A stretch of DNA of 64,000 nt from Acinetobacter sp. SAAs474 (lineage in GTDB: Bacteria > Pseudomonadota > Gammaproteobacteria > Pseudomonadales > Moraxellaceae), in the NCBI RefSeq assembly GCF_032823475.1, contig NZ_CP127915.1, positions 992,001 through 1,056,000 of the forward strand, written 5' to 3'. Under the pieces are notes generated by a model. The model was not told where the DNA came from, ran no database searches, and saw only the letters and a program-made list of their open reading frames with translations. Of the stretch, positions 48,093 through 57,201 are shown in pieces. The position numbers and the translations under genes are program-made. Position 1 is the first letter of the stretch; every line of letters starts with the position of its first letter.

Positions 48093-49724
48093 ATGAACTT
48101 TTTTTTAGTTTTACTCGCAAGCGTTTTTATTTCATTGGCCTGGTTGATTCCGGTGCACTATCGACCCTGGGTAACATATACTGGAGAGCTTTATGCATTT
48201 CTAGCCTTATTTACGGTAATGGCATTGTGTTTAAGACAAAAAGTACAACTTCCTAAAATTACTTTACCTTTAATTTTACTGGCTGTTATTCCATTTCTAC
48301 AATTCTTTTTCGGTCAAATCTTTTTCTTTAGCAATGCACTTATGGCTTTTGCTTATGTTTTTGGATTTTGGATGGCCATTATTATTGGTTTTAATCTGAG
48401 TACAGGACAGTTTAATCGAGAAAAAACATTTACTTATTTAAGTTATGTATTGCTTATTTCAGGAACATTAACTGGATTAATCGGTTTTTTACAGTGGCTT
48501 AATTTAGACACGGTTTTGCCTGGTATTACTCCTTTGAATAGTGCCAGACCTTATGCCAATTTTGCACAGCCGAATAATATGGCCACTTTTTTGCTAATGT
48601 CTTTATTGGCAGGTTTATATCTTTATGAAACCAAAAAAATTCAAAGCAAATGGTTGGTATTGGCAACTCTAATGATGTTGGTGACTCTGGCGTTGAGCCA
48701 GTCAAGAACATCATGGGTTGCCTGTGTATGTATTGTATTGTATTTGGCATACCAACAATTTAAAGGTTATGTGCATATTAAATGGTATTTGATGAGCACG
48801 TGGTTATTGATTTTTATAGGCCTTATCTTTTTGTTCCCGGCTATTAGTAGTTATTTAACACAATTGACGGATACACAAATTAAATCGGTTGATATTGCTC
48901 GACGTGCAACAGGTGATTTATCACGTTTAGCTATTTGGCAACAAATGGTTCATGCTGTTGAATATAAACCTTGGTTTGGTTATGGTTTTTATCAAACGGG
49001 TGTGGCATATACTATCATTAGTGAATTCTTCCAAGGTCCTGTTTGGATTCGTAGTGCGCATAATTTTATTTTAGATTTTATTTTATGGAATGGTTTAATT
49101 ATTGGATTACCATTTCTTGCCTATTTTGCTTATTGGGGTTATCAACTCAATAAGTATGTAAACAGTATAGAGTCAGTTATTGGGATCCTAATGGTGGGTG
49201 TATTTGTTGTTCATGCACTGTTAGAGTTTCCGCAAAATTATGCTTATTTTTTATTGCCGGTAGGCTTTATTTTAGGCATTGTACAAGCACAGCAAATTCA
49301 ACAAAAAACCATTGCCTTGGCAACAACATGGATGCGTATGATTTATGGCTCTGGCATCATCTTGCTGATTTTGGTCTATCGTGATTATGATGTGCTGGTT
49401 CCAAAATTAGCAGAATCGATGCGTTATGAGAAGCAACCTGAAAAAATTGTTAAGCAAGATTCAATTTATATTTTGAGTGAGTTTAATCATCGTATTGCGT
49501 GGGTACGTTTAAATCCGTATAGCCATGTTTCACCAACTGAAATTGAGAATTTTTCTCATATTGTACTGTTATATCCAACCAGCTATAACTTGATTAAATT
49601 TGCTAAATTATTGGCATTTAATGGCGATGAAGCACAAGCTAAACATCAGCTTAAAATATTAAAAATTTTACGACATAAAGATATTGCTTATGAAAGTCTA
49701 TTACCTTCCAGTGAAGTCCGCTAA
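48093..49724 (+). CDS. pglL: PglL-family O-oligosaccharyltransferase (Wzy_C)
   Basis: This 543-residue membrane protein has about 11-13 TMs. The PglL signature region ARPYANFAQPNNMATFL lies near residues 151-167, and the periplasmic motif RSAHNFILDFILWNG near residue 322 contains the conserved His. A C-terminal soluble domain follows. Acinetobacter PglL transfers lipid-linked glycan to many periplasmic and outer-membrane proteins. It is divergent from pilA-tfpO, so both oligosaccharyltransferases flank the pilin. General rather than pilin-only specificity is inferred. Confidence 0.85.
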   Translation: MNFFLVLLASVFISLAWLIPVHYRPWVTYTGELYAFLALFTVMALCLRQKVQLPKITLPLILLAVIPFLQFFFGQIFFFSNALMAFAYVFGFWMAIIIGFNLSTGQFNREKTFTYLSYVLLISGTLTGLIGFLQWLNLDTVLPGITPLNSARPYANFAQPNNMATFLLMSLLAGLYLYETKKIQSKWLVLATLMMLVTLALSQSRTSWVACVCIVLYLAYQQFKGYVHIKWYLMSTWLLIFIGLIFLFPAISSYLTQLTDTQIKSVDIARRATGDLSRLAIWQQMVHAVEYKPWFGYGFYQTGVAYTIISEFFQGPVWIRSAHNFILDFILWNGLIIGLPFLAYFAYWGYQLNKYVNSIESVIGILMVGVFVVHALLEFPQNYAYFLLPVGFILGIVQAQQIQQKTIALATTWMRMIYGSGIILLILVYRDYDVLVPKLAESMRYEKQPEKIVKQDSIYILSEFNHRIAWVRLNPYSHVSPTEIENFSHIVLLYPTSYNLIKFAKLLAFNGDEAQAKHQLKILKILRHKDIAYESLLPSSEVR

Positions 49725-49756
49725 ATAATTTCAGGATAGGGCAAAACCAGAAAATT

Positions 49757-49787
49757 AATAAGCCAGTGCTTATCGCACTGGCTTATT
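49757..49787. terminator. Bidirectional hairpin between pglL and bfr
   Basis: A perfect 13-bp stem (AATAAGCCAGTGC) closes a 5-nt loop in the convergent gap between pglL and bfr. It lacks a long U tract on either strand but is well placed to end both transcripts. Confidence 0.65.
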
Positions 49788-49827
49788 GATGACTTTAAGT
49801 CGGGTTAAATCTAATGGCTAAACCCCA

Positions 49828-50292
49828 TTAAATTTGACTTTGGATATAATTTTCAGAGCCAATAGTTGCTGCTAGATCAAGCTGGGTTGTCGTCCAATCT
49901 AGATATTCTTCTTCTTTTTCTAGAATATTTTTGATGAGATCACGTGTCACATAATCCAAATGTTGCTCAGCAATCAGCACTGTTTTTTGTAATGCTTCAA
50001 TATTTTCTTTTACTTTGCGTACATCACAATTTAAAACTTCAAGGGTATGTTGACCAATATATAATTTCCCTAAATGTTGTAAGTTAGGTAAGCCTTCTAA
50101 AAATAAAATACGTTCAATAATTTTATCAGCATGTTTCATTTGACGAATTGATTCTTTATATTCAGCAGAACCTAATTGTTCAATACCCCAATCATTAAAC
50201 ATGCGTGAATGAAGAAAATATTGATTAATAGCTGTTAGATGATGATATAGCACCTGATTTAACTGATTAATAACATCACGATTGCCTTGCAT
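49828..50292 (-). CDS. bfr: Bacterioferritin subunit with degraded ferroxidase centre
   Basis: This 154-residue ferritin-like protein aligns without gaps to E. coli Bfr through the start MQGNRDVIN, which fixes the ATG at 50292. Heme ligand Met52 and H54 are kept. Of the other di-iron ligands, E18 is His, E51 is Gln, E94 is Val and H130 is Tyr, with only E127 retained. It should therefore bind heme but not oxidise iron well by itself. This resembles the heme-type subunit of two-subunit bacterioferritins. bfd lies upstream on the same strand. A ferroxidase-active partner would have to be encoded elsewhere. Confidence 0.9.
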   Translation of the reverse strand: MQGNRDVINQLNQVLYHHLTAINQYFLHSRMFNDWGIEQLGSAEYKESIRQMKHADKIIERILFLEGLPNLQHLGKLYIGQHTLEVLNCDVRKVKENIEALQKTVLIAEQHLDYVTRDLIKNILEKEEEYLDWTTTQLDLAATIGSENYIQSQI

Positions 50293-50455
50293 AACTATTA
50301 CTCCATTCACGATCATGAGCAATTTCGCCGTAAAATGCGCTTTTGCTTATATTAATTTTGATTATATTAACCAACAGTGGCATCAATGGCGAGTAATTTA
50401 TAGAACAGCAAATGAAAATCACAATCAAAAATAATTCTATATCAAAGTGATCAGC

Positions 50456-50486
50456 AATAAAAAAACCGCTTGATACTAAAAGCGGT
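50456..50486 (-). terminator. Intrinsic terminator after bfd
   Basis: On the minus strand ACCGCTT pairs with AAGCGGT around an 8-nt loop and is followed by TTTTTTTATT. It separates bfd from bfr. Confidence 0.8.
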
Positions 50487-50572
50487 GAAGTCATAATGAT
50501 CTATTGATCGTTCATTCGATAGTTATGATGAGATAGTTATTATAATTATCTTGATGCTATTACTTTTTATAT

Positions 50573-50767
50573 TTATGCAGCAACCGCTAAACGTGAAGCG
50601 ATTTGTGCAATTTCTTCACTGATGATAGAGCGTGCCTCGGGTGCACAGCGTCCACAGCATGTGCCAAGATCGAGCATGTCTCTGATGTCACGGTAGTCTT
50701 CAGCACCGTTTGCAATTGCATTTTTAATGTCTTGATCTGTAATACCACGGCATAAACAAACGTACAT
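50573..50767 (-). CDS. bfd: Bacterioferritin-associated ferredoxin Bfd
   Basis: This 64-residue [2Fe-2S] protein has cysteine ligands C4, C6, C38 and C41 (YVCLC and CCGRC). It docks on bacterioferritin near the heme and supplies electrons to release stored iron. A Fur-box-like sequence lies about 45 bp upstream, consistent with induction under iron starvation. bfr is downstream, beyond a terminator, so the two can be oppositely regulated. Confidence 0.93.
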   Translation of the reverse strand: MYVCLCRGITDQDIKNAIANGAEDYRDIRDMLDLGTCCGRCAPEARSIISEEIAQIASRLAVAA

Positions 50768-50810
50768 TAGATATGACCATAATAAATTAAATAAGATAGT
50801 TAGTATTATT

Positions 50811-50829
50811 GATAATTATTATCATTTGT
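50811..50829 (-). promoter_or_regulatory. Fur box upstream of bfd
   Basis: The minus strand reads ACAAATGATAATAATTATC, matching about 15 of 19 bases of the Fur consensus GATAATGATAATCATTATC. It is placed upstream of an iron-release gene, as expected. Confidence 0.6.
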
Positions 50830-50873
50830 CAATTAGGTTTTATCTATGTACTTGCTTTTGATTATTGGTTTTA

Positions 50874-50907
50874 GCAATAAAAAAAGCACCAACCTATAGG
50901 TGGTGCT
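50874..50907 (-). terminator. Intrinsic terminator after ridA
   Basis: AGCACCA and TGGTGCT pair around a self-complementary CCTATAGG core. On the minus strand the stem is followed by TTTTTTTATT. Confidence 0.8.
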
Positions 50908-50935
50908 CATTCATTAAAGAGAAGAGATGATGTCA

Positions 50936-51319
50936 TTATGGATTAATGATGACAATACCATCCATTTCAACCAAGGCATTTTTAGGTAGGCTTGCTACAC
51001 CTAAGGCTGCTCGTGCAGGATAAGGTTGCGCAAAATATTCTCCCATAATTTGATTGACCAACTGGAAGTGAGATAAATCAGTAAGAAAAATATTTAATTT
51101 GGCAATATCGGCAAGAGAGCCGCCAGCAGCTTCACATACTGCTTTAAGATTATCAAATACGCGGCGAATTTGTGGCTCAATACCTTCTACTAATTCCATA
51201 CTATATGGGTCTAAACCAATTTGACCTGAGAGGTACAAGGTATGACCAACTAAAATCGCTTGTGAATATGTACCAATTGCGGCAGGTGCATTTTCAGTAT
51301 GGATCACTTGGCGGGACAT
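50936..51319 (-). CDS. ridA: RidA family enamine/imine deaminase
   Basis: This 127-residue trimeric protein hydrolyses reactive enamine/imine intermediates such as 2-aminoacrylate released by PLP enzymes. SGQIGLDP, the [10 protein letters not shown] segment with the catalytic arginine, and the C-terminal VEMDGI are typical. The ATG at 51319 has AAGGAG upstream and is preferred to the TTG one codon earlier. It lies just downstream of spoT on the same strand, as in many gammaproteobacteria. Confidence 0.93.
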   Translation of the reverse strand: MSRQVIHTENAPAAIGTYSQAILVGHTLYLSGQIGLDPYSMELVEGIEPQIRRVFDNLKAVCEAAGGSLADIAKLNIFLTDLSHFQLVNQIMGEYFAQPYPARAALGVASLPKNALVEMDGIVIINP

Positions 51320-51398
51320 CAATTTCTCCTTATATCATTTTCTACATCATAGTCCAACAATCATATATATAGAAGCTTTTTCATGCAGCTTAAATCAA

Positions 51399-53501
51399 TT
51401 AACTGACTTTGGCTGATTCACTAATATTCATTACTGGTTGCATCAGACGGGTAATACGCGGAAATCCAAAATGCATTCGTAAGTCACGAATAAGGCTGGC
51501 GACTTGTTGGCGGCTATTGACCACAACATTAACATAGGTTTTACCAATATCTTTTTGAACGGCTTCAACGCCAATTTTGGCTTTACGACATTGATAAATC
51601 AGTTGCGAAACTTGTTCATCATCCATTGGCATATTAATACATAAATAGGTCGTGAATTGAACATCTGGGATTTCTTCAGGAGTCCAGAGCAGTGGCATAA
51701 TATTTTCTGGATGCTGATTTTGTTCGTGTACTAAATTATAGCAATGATTGCGATGTACAATTAGGCCACGGCGTGATAAATGCCCTTGAATTGGATCGCC
51801 ATAGACAGGATTACAGCAATGTGCATATTTGACATCAACGCCTTCAGTACCTTGTATGAGACGCTGAGAGCTTTCATGATGATGATCCTGAGAAAAGAGA
51901 TGATTAGCAACTAATTGTGGTAATAGATCACCCACAGCAATCTGTTCAAAAAGTTGATTTCGATCCTCTAAATGGCGCCAGTGCAGTAAATCATTCCATT
52001 CATATTCGGTAATATCATTGACTGAACGATTAAATAATTTTAACGCACGGTTTAAAGCTTGATGGCCAACAAGGCGCTGTTCTTCTAAATCTTGTTCTCG
52101 TAGAATATTTTGTAATGCACGACGTGCTTTTTGTGTATTGACAAAACTCAACCAGTCTGGATTGGGTGTTGCTAAAACATCTGTAATAATTTCAATAACT
52201 TGGCTGTTTTTTAGTGGTGTAGATAACGGTTTGACTTCACCATTAATTTTAGCACCAATCGCGTGGTTGCCTAAAAATAAACTGGCTGAATAAGCAAAAT
52301 CTACTGCTGTAGCACCTTGAGGTAATTCATGCAAATGGCCATGTGGGGTATACACCCAAATTTTTTCTTGGTGTAAATAGTCTAATAAATCATTAAATGT
52401 CGTTTTGGCACAACTGCCATCAATTAATACATTTAAATTTTGCATTGAAGCCTGAATGGCAGAGCGACAGGTTTGTGGTGCATTTTCACCCAGTACCACA
52501 CCAAAACGGGCAGCTTTACGCATCAATTCAGTTTGAATGGTTAAAGATAATGTCGTTTGCTCACCTTTAAGTCGTATCATTAATGATTGATTTCCGCCAG
52601 GTAAAGGGCGTCGAATATTATCTTCAAAATAGAGTACTTGAAAGTTTTGCCGTAAAATATCTGCCAAACGGTCACAATCAGCAATACTATTTAAAATAAT
52701 TTCAAAGGCATGGCTGTGCGTGAGTTCTTGTAAATCAATATCATTTTTAACAAAATGACGAAGTAATTCGATATTGTTATTTTTCTTTTTAATTCTGCCT
52801 GCAATATGATGACTTTCAATGAGTGTCGTCAGTTTTTGTTCCCAGATTGCTTGATATTCACAGCGTTTTGGTTTGGTCTCTAAAAGTGCTTGTTGCACAT
52901 TGTTAAACATATCTAGATCTAAGTTTTGATAACAGAGATGCTCTAGATTGTCTCCCATTTCATTCATTCCGACGATCCGCGCCATAGGCACAAATACATC
53001 AAAGGTTTCTTGTGCAATACGTGCACGTTTATCTGGTCGTAATGCACCGAGTGTGGTCATATTATGATAGCGATCGGCCAGTTTAATAATAATCACACGT
53101 GGGTCTTGTAAGGTGGCTTGTAAAATTTTTCTAAAGGAGGCTGCTTTATTATATTCTTTATCGCTTGAATGGCTAAGTTTGGTGACACCATCAACGAGTT
53201 CTGCAACAGTTCGACCAAATTTTTCAATAATATCATCTTTGCTAAAGTCAGTATCTTCAATGACATCATGTAATAGCGCTGCCATCAGTGTTTCAACATC
53301 TAGGCGCATATGCGCTAAAATACAACTGACCGCAATAGGATGCAGAATATAAGGCTCGCCACTTTTGCGCGTAATACCATCGTGTGCAAGGTCGGCATAA
53401 TCACAGGCCGCAAGAACTCGCTCGACATCTTTTTCATTCAGATAAGCATCGATGATTGTTTTGAGTTGCTGTTTGGCTTGGCTAACCGCTATGCCTGGCA
53501 T
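51399..53501 (-). CDS. spoT: SpoT-type (p)ppGpp hydrolase with degenerate synthetase domain
   Basis: This 700-residue RelA/SpoT protein has an intact HD hydrolase domain: H54, H78-D79 and E82-D83 in LLHDVIEDT, then KLADRYHNM. The synthetase domain (about residues 240-345) has lost its signatures. The usual RFKDYIA...NGYQSLHT region reads YFEDNIRRPLPGGNQSL, and the VEVQIRT acceptor motif is LTIQTEL. TGS (IWVYTPHGHLHELPQGATAVDFAY), helical and ACT domains follow. It should therefore degrade but not make (p)ppGpp, in line with hydrolase-only SpoT described for Acinetobacter. Order gmk-rpoZ-spoT-ridA is conserved. Confidence 0.92.
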   Translation of the reverse strand: MPGIAVSQAKQQLKTIIDAYLNEKDVERVLAACDYADLAHDGITRKSGEPYILHPIAVSCILAHMRLDVETLMAALLHDVIEDTDFSKDDIIEKFGRTVAELVDGVTKLSHSSDKEYNKAASFRKILQATLQDPRVIIIKLADRYHNMTTLGALRPDKRARIAQETFDVFVPMARIVGMNEMGDNLEHLCYQNLDLDMFNNVQQALLETKPKRCEYQAIWEQKLTTLIESHHIAGRIKKKNNNIELLRHFVKNDIDLQELTHSHAFEIILNSIADCDRLADILRQNFQVLYFEDNIRRPLPGGNQSLMIRLKGEQTTLSLTIQTELMRKAARFGVVLGENAPQTCRSAIQASMQNLNVLIDGSCAKTTFNDLLDYLHQEKIWVYTPHGHLHELPQGATAVDFAYSASLFLGNHAIGAKINGEVKPLSTPLKNSQVIEIITDVLATPNPDWLSFVNTQKARRALQNILREQDLEEQRLVGHQALNRALKLFNRSVNDITEYEWNDLLHWRHLEDRNQLFEQIAVGDLLPQLVANHLFSQDHHHESSQRLIQGTEGVDVKYAHCCNPVYGDPIQGHLSRRGLIVHRNHCYNLVHEQNQHPENIMPLLWTPEEIPDVQFTTYLCINMPMDDEQVSQLIYQCRKAKIGVEAVQKDIGKTYVNVVVNSRQQVASLIRDLRMHFGFPRITRLMQPVMNISESAKVS

Positions 53502-53681
53502 AAACCACCTTTATCAATAAGACCTGTTACATTAATATATGAATGTTGTACTTATAAAAATAAATAGTGGAACGGTCAATTTTTGTAAATGTTGCAACCG
53601 AGAACCAGTTATCTACAGCAAGGTCATAAGTACACCTTATATTTATAACGCTTATTTAAGAAATATTAAAGTTGATATAAT

Positions 53682-53712
53682 AAAAAAGCCTAGCAAAAAA
53701 CTAGGCTTTTGA
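53682..53712 (-). terminator. Intrinsic terminator between rpoZ and spoT
   Basis: AAAAGCCTAG and CTAGGCTTTT pair around a 7-nt A-rich loop. On the minus strand it follows the rpoZ stop and ends in a T run, so spoT probably has its own promoter. Confidence 0.85.
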
Positions 53713-53723
53713 ATAGATTTTAC

Positions 53724-54005
53724 TTATTGAAAAGAAAAACCATTCAGATTAAGAGAATTTGCAGATAGAACCATATCTAAACTCGAGGTTTGATAGTCTT
53801 GTTCACGTTGTTTCAAAATATCTTTAGAAACATGACCAGCAGCAATTTCACGTAACGCAACAACAGTGGGTTTATCATTGTCCCATTCAAGTGTTGGTTC
53901 AATACCTTGACGCGCTAATTGACGCGCACGTTTGCTTGCCACTAGTACAAGCTCAAAGCGGTTGTCTACATGGTCTAAACAATCTTCAACGGTTACGCGT
54001 GCCAT
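53724..54005 (-). CDS. rpoZ: RNA polymerase omega subunit RpoZ
   Basis: This 93-residue subunit stabilises the beta' subunit and helps form a ppGpp site. [30 protein letters not shown] is the usual N-terminal half, with the conserved NRFELV and [18 protein letters not shown] follows. It lies 77 bp downstream of gmk and ahead of a terminator. Confidence 0.96.
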   Translation of the reverse strand: MARVTVEDCLDHVDNRFELVLVASKRARQLARQGIEPTLEWDNDKPTVVALREIAAGHVSKDILKQREQDYQTSSLDMVLSANSLNLNGFSFQ

Positions 54006-54082
54006 ATGATTTCTCGTTTGAAATAATAAATTTTAACAGACTCGACAGTATAAAGTGCTTTCAGGATAGACTCAAGTTTTAA

Positions 54083-54706
54083 TCATTCTATTGTCGGGGT
54101 AATCAGTTTTTCAATCAATTCACGATGTCGATTGGCTTGTTGTGACAACACTAAACGGTTGGCAATAATGACGGCTTCTAGATCATGTAAGGCTTTATTG
54201 AAGTCATCATTAATGATGATGTAGTCAAATTGGCTATACTGCTGCATATCTTCAACGGCACAGCTTAAACGATGCTCAATGACCTCGACAGAATCCGTTC
54301 CTCGATTCGACAAACGTTGACGTAAGTCAAACTGGCTTGGGGGTAAAATAAAAATTTGTTTGGATTCAGGAAAAAGTTTACGGACTTGTTTGGCACCTTG
54401 CCAATCAATTTCAAGTAAAACATCATGGCCTTTGATTAATTGTTCTTTTACTGTTGCTTGTGCAGTGCCATAATAATTGCCAAATACTTCAGCGTATTCG
54501 ATGAAGCCACCTTCATTGACTAGTTTTAAAAAGTCGTCTTTATGGCTGAAGTGGTAGTGCACACCATCCAATTCACCTTGACGTTGACCACGTGTAGTAT
54601 GGGAGACAGAAACGTGTAAGTTGTTGACACGCTCAAGTAGGGCTTTAACTAATGATGTTTTGCCTGTTCCTGATGCTGCAGAAACGACAAACAAGAGACC
54701 CGACAT
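54083..54706 (-). CDS. gmk: Guanylate kinase Gmk
   Basis: This 207-residue enzyme phosphorylates GMP to GDP. The P-loop SAASGTGKTS lies at residues 9-18, the GMP-binding motif SHTTRGQRQGE near residue 35, and EIDWQGAKQV near residue 98. It is divergent from ispH and upstream of rpoZ and spoT, linking guanine nucleotide supply with stringent-response genes. Confidence 0.96.
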   Translation of the reverse strand: MSGLLFVVSAASGTGKTSLVKALLERVNNLHVSVSHTTRGQRQGELDGVHYHFSHKDDFLKLVNEGGFIEYAEVFGNYYGTAQATVKEQLIKGHDVLLEIDWQGAKQVRKLFPESKQIFILPPSQFDLRQRLSNRGTDSVEVIEHRLSCAVEDMQQYSQFDYIIINDDFNKALHDLEAVIIANRLVLSQQANRHRELIEKLITPTIE

Positions 54707-54839
54707 GATATTTTTCCTGATATGATAAAATATCTTCTCTATTTTAGAGCAGAGCAGGAATAAACAAAATAGCTGAGATCGGTTTTGTTGCTATTATTTT
54801 TAATTTTTTCACCATCAGCTTGTAAGCATTGAGGGCGCT

Positions 54840-55790
54840 ATGGAAATTGTATTGGCTAATCCACGTGGTTTTTGTGCAGGTGTAGATCGTGCAATTGCGA
54901 TTGTAAATCGAGCTCTTGAATGTTTTAACCCGCCAATCTATGTACGACATGAGGTGGTACATAATCGCTTTGTTGTTGATGATTTACGTCAACGCGGTGC
55001 TATTTTTGTTGATGAGTTGGATGAAGTTCCAGATGATAATATCGTCATTTTTAGTGCACATGGTGTATCCAAAGCGGTTCAGCAAGAAGCAGAGCGTCGT
55101 GGACTAAAAGTCTTTGATGCGACCTGTCCTTTGGTGACAAAAGTACATATTGAAGTCACTAAATATGCACGAGAAGGTACTGAGGCCATTTTAATTGGTC
55201 ATGAAGGGCATCCTGAAGTAGAAGGTACCATGGGACAATATGATAAAAGTAATGGTGGCCATATCTATTTGGTTGAAGATGAGCAAGATGTTGCCAACTT
55301 GAAAGTCATCAATGCTGATAAAGTTGCCTTTGTGACCCAAACCACCTTGTCCATTGATGATACAGCAAAAGTGATTGATGCCTTGCGTCAAAAGTATCCC
55401 GATATTCAAGGTCCACGAAAAGATGATATTTGTTATGCGACACAAAACAGGCAAGATGCTGTACGTGATTTAGCGCATCAATGTGATGTTGTACTGGTTG
55501 TCGGTTCTCCCAATTCATCAAATTCGAATCGTTTACGTGAATTGGCCGAGCGTATGGGTAAGCAAGCATATTTGGTGGATAATGCCGATCAACTACAACA
55601 GTCATGGTTTAAGCAAAACGCAAAAATTGGCGTAACCGCAGGCGCCTCTGCGCCAGAAATTTTAATTCGACAAGTGATTCAACGCTTACAGGATTGGGGT
55701 GCAAAAGCACCTGAAGAGCTTGCCGGGAGAGCAGAGAATATCACCTTTAGCTTACCTAAAGAGCTGAGAATCCCTGTTACACAAGCTTAA
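54840..55790 (+). CDS. ispH: 4-hydroxy-3-methylbut-2-enyl diphosphate reductase IspH
   Basis: This 316-residue [4Fe-4S] enzyme performs the last step of the MEP isoprenoid pathway, forming IPP and DMAPP. The three cluster cysteines are C12 ([10 protein letters not shown]), C96 (DATCPLV) and C198 ([11 protein letters not shown]). The substrate motif [11 protein letters not shown] is near residue 40. It is complete, and adjacent to the minor-pilin cluster as is common in pseudomonads and Acinetobacter. Confidence 0.96.
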   Translation: MEIVLANPRGFCAGVDRAIAIVNRALECFNPPIYVRHEVVHNRFVVDDLRQRGAIFVDELDEVPDDNIVIFSAHGVSKAVQQEAERRGLKVFDATCPLVTKVHIEVTKYAREGTEAILIGHEGHPEVEGTMGQYDKSNGGHIYLVEDEQDVANLKVINADKVAFVTQTTLSIDDTAKVIDALRQKYPDIQGPRKDDICYATQNRQDAVRDLAHQCDVVLVVGSPNSSNSNRLRELAERMGKQAYLVDNADQLQQSWFKQNAKIGVTAGASAPEILIRQVIQRLQDWGAKAPEELAGRAENITFSLPKELRIPVTQA

Positions 55791-55813
55791 ATAATTTTAG
55801 TGGTTTTTTGTAG

Positions 55814-55834
55814 GCGCTGCGATCTAAGCAGCGC
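55814..55834 (+). terminator. GC-rich hairpin downstream of ispH
   Basis: GCGCTGC and GCAGCGC pair around a 7-nt loop about 25 nt past the ispH stop. No U tract follows, so it is at best a weak or Rho-assisted terminator. Confidence 0.45.
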
Positions 55835-55871
55835 TGTATATTCGATTAAAGTGAGGATTTTTAATATCAAA

Positions 55872-56108
55872 TTAAGCAGTCAAAGTGCCACGATAAAACT
55901 CGCTTTCACAGACTGTCATGCCAGGAGCTGTACTTTTCAACATGCCTGCACACCAATAATTATAAAAATGATTTAAATTGAATTTCTTTTTTGATGATGC
56001 AATGTTTTTGCTATCTGATGATTGACGTATTCCTTTAATGAGTGCAAGGGATGCTATTTGATCATCGATAACTCTTGATATCGATAATGACCTCCAACTC
56101 GAATCCAT
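55872..56108 (-). CDS. Uncertain small open frame opposite the minor-pilin operon
   Basis: A 78-codon frame on the minus strand lies between ispH and fimU. It encodes a basic, Ser-rich peptide with two cysteines and no signal peptide, TM or motif I recognise. The frame stays open about eight codons further upstream. No good ribosome site precedes the ATG. It could be a gene remnant or chance. I keep it only because it fills an otherwise empty gap. Confidence 0.2.
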   Translation of the reverse strand: MDSSWRSLSISRVIDDQIASLALIKGIRQSSDSKNIASSKKKFNLNHFYNYWCAGMLKSTAPGMTVCESEFYRGTLTA

Positions 56109-56227
56109 AGCGCGAGTGCTATTGTTATCTACTTTTTACCGCCTTTTATCTCCTCTTACACTGATTTTAAGCTGATTATGATTATTCTAGGCCAGCAGCA
56201 AAATAATTAAGTATATAGGCTAAGCAA

Positions 56228-56701
56228 GTGATTAATTATAAATCAATATCATGGGGCATGACTCTCATTGAATTTGTCGTTTCTATCATTGTGCTGTCGA
56301 TTATTGTTGTGCTGGCTGTACCTACTTTGAGCACTATGATCAATCAACAAAATCTGAATAAAAGTGCTGATGAATTAATCATGCTGTTAAAGCATGCCAG
56401 ATCGATTGCCATTCTTGAAAGAAGAACTGTGCTGGTACATATCGGGACATTATCACCTGTTGATCCACAAATTTTACACTGGCAGCCATCTGGAAATACA
56501 GTTTTAAAATCTGCAGATACCACGCTTACTTTTATGCCGAATGGTTTACTCAACATACCCTCCCATGCAATGGTGCATACGCCAACTGCTTTTTGTAGTT
56601 TTATGATTTGTGATCAAGCCGTGGCTGCACAGCGCTCAAAAACCATATCAATTTCCAGAATGGGGCGAATTCAAAAGGTGGTTGAAGGAAAATGTTTATG
56701 A
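56228..56701 (+). CDS. fimU: Minor pilin FimU/FimT (GspH-type)
   Basis: This 157-residue prepilin-like protein has leader MINYKSISWG followed by MTLIEF, with Glu at mature position 5, then a hydrophobic helix and a GspH/FimT domain. Cysteines near the C-terminus (FCSFMICD, KCL) may form a disulfide. The start is GTG. It begins the fimU-pilV-pilW-pilX-pilY1-pilE cluster that builds the pilus priming complex. Its end overlaps pilV by 10 bp. Confidence 0.87.
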   Translation: MINYKSISWGMTLIEFVVSIIVLSIIVVLAVPTLSTMINQQNLNKSADELIMLLKHARSIAILERRTVLVHIGTLSPVDPQILHWQPSGNTVLKSADTTLTFMPNGLLNIPSHAMVHTPTAFCSFMICDQAVAAQRSKTISISRMGRIQKVVEGKCL

Positions 56702-57201
56702 TCAATGGGGCTAGACAAGTGGGTAGTAGTTTAGTTGAAGTATTGATGGCTCTATTGCTGTTATCTGCTGGAATTTTAGGATTTGTAATTTTGCAATATC
56801 GTGCCCTTGATGCTTTAACTGAGGCAGAGTCTCGAATACAGGCCATGAGTATTGCACGAGATCTGGCTGAAAAAATTCGTATCAATCGCCATCAGATCCA
56901 GACCTACCAAAAAATCATACATCAAACTGATATACAGACGTATCCACTGAATTGTTTTCATCATTTTTGTTCGGCATACCAGAAGGCACGTTTTGATGCG
57001 GTGCAGCTTAAACTAACTGCGCAGCGTATCGGAATGACCTTAAATATGATCACTTGTCCAGGTATCAATAACGGACGTTATTGTGTTTATGTTGCTTGGG
57101 GGGATACAGCAGCGACAGATGCGGATGGGGTATATAACTGTACAACATCTGCATATTATCGTACAGAATCCACATGTGTGGTCATGGAGATTTATGCATG
57201 A
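56692..57201 (+). CDS. pilV: Minor pilin PilV
   Basis: This 169-residue prepilin has a leader ending in Gly before SSLVEVLMALLLLSAGILG, with Glu at +5 and the LLSAGILG pattern typical of PilV. Several cysteines lie in the C-terminal globular part. It is part of the minor-pilin tip complex with FimU, PilW and PilX. Its stop overlaps the pilW start as ATGA. Confidence 0.88.
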   Translation: MFMINGARQVGSSLVEVLMALLLLSAGILGFVILQYRALDALTEAESRIQAMSIARDLAEKIRINRHQIQTYQKIIHQTDIQTYPLNCFHHFCSAYQKARFDAVQLKLTAQRIGMTLNMITCPGINNGRYCVYVAWGDTAATDADGVYNCTTSAYYRTESTCVVMEIYA

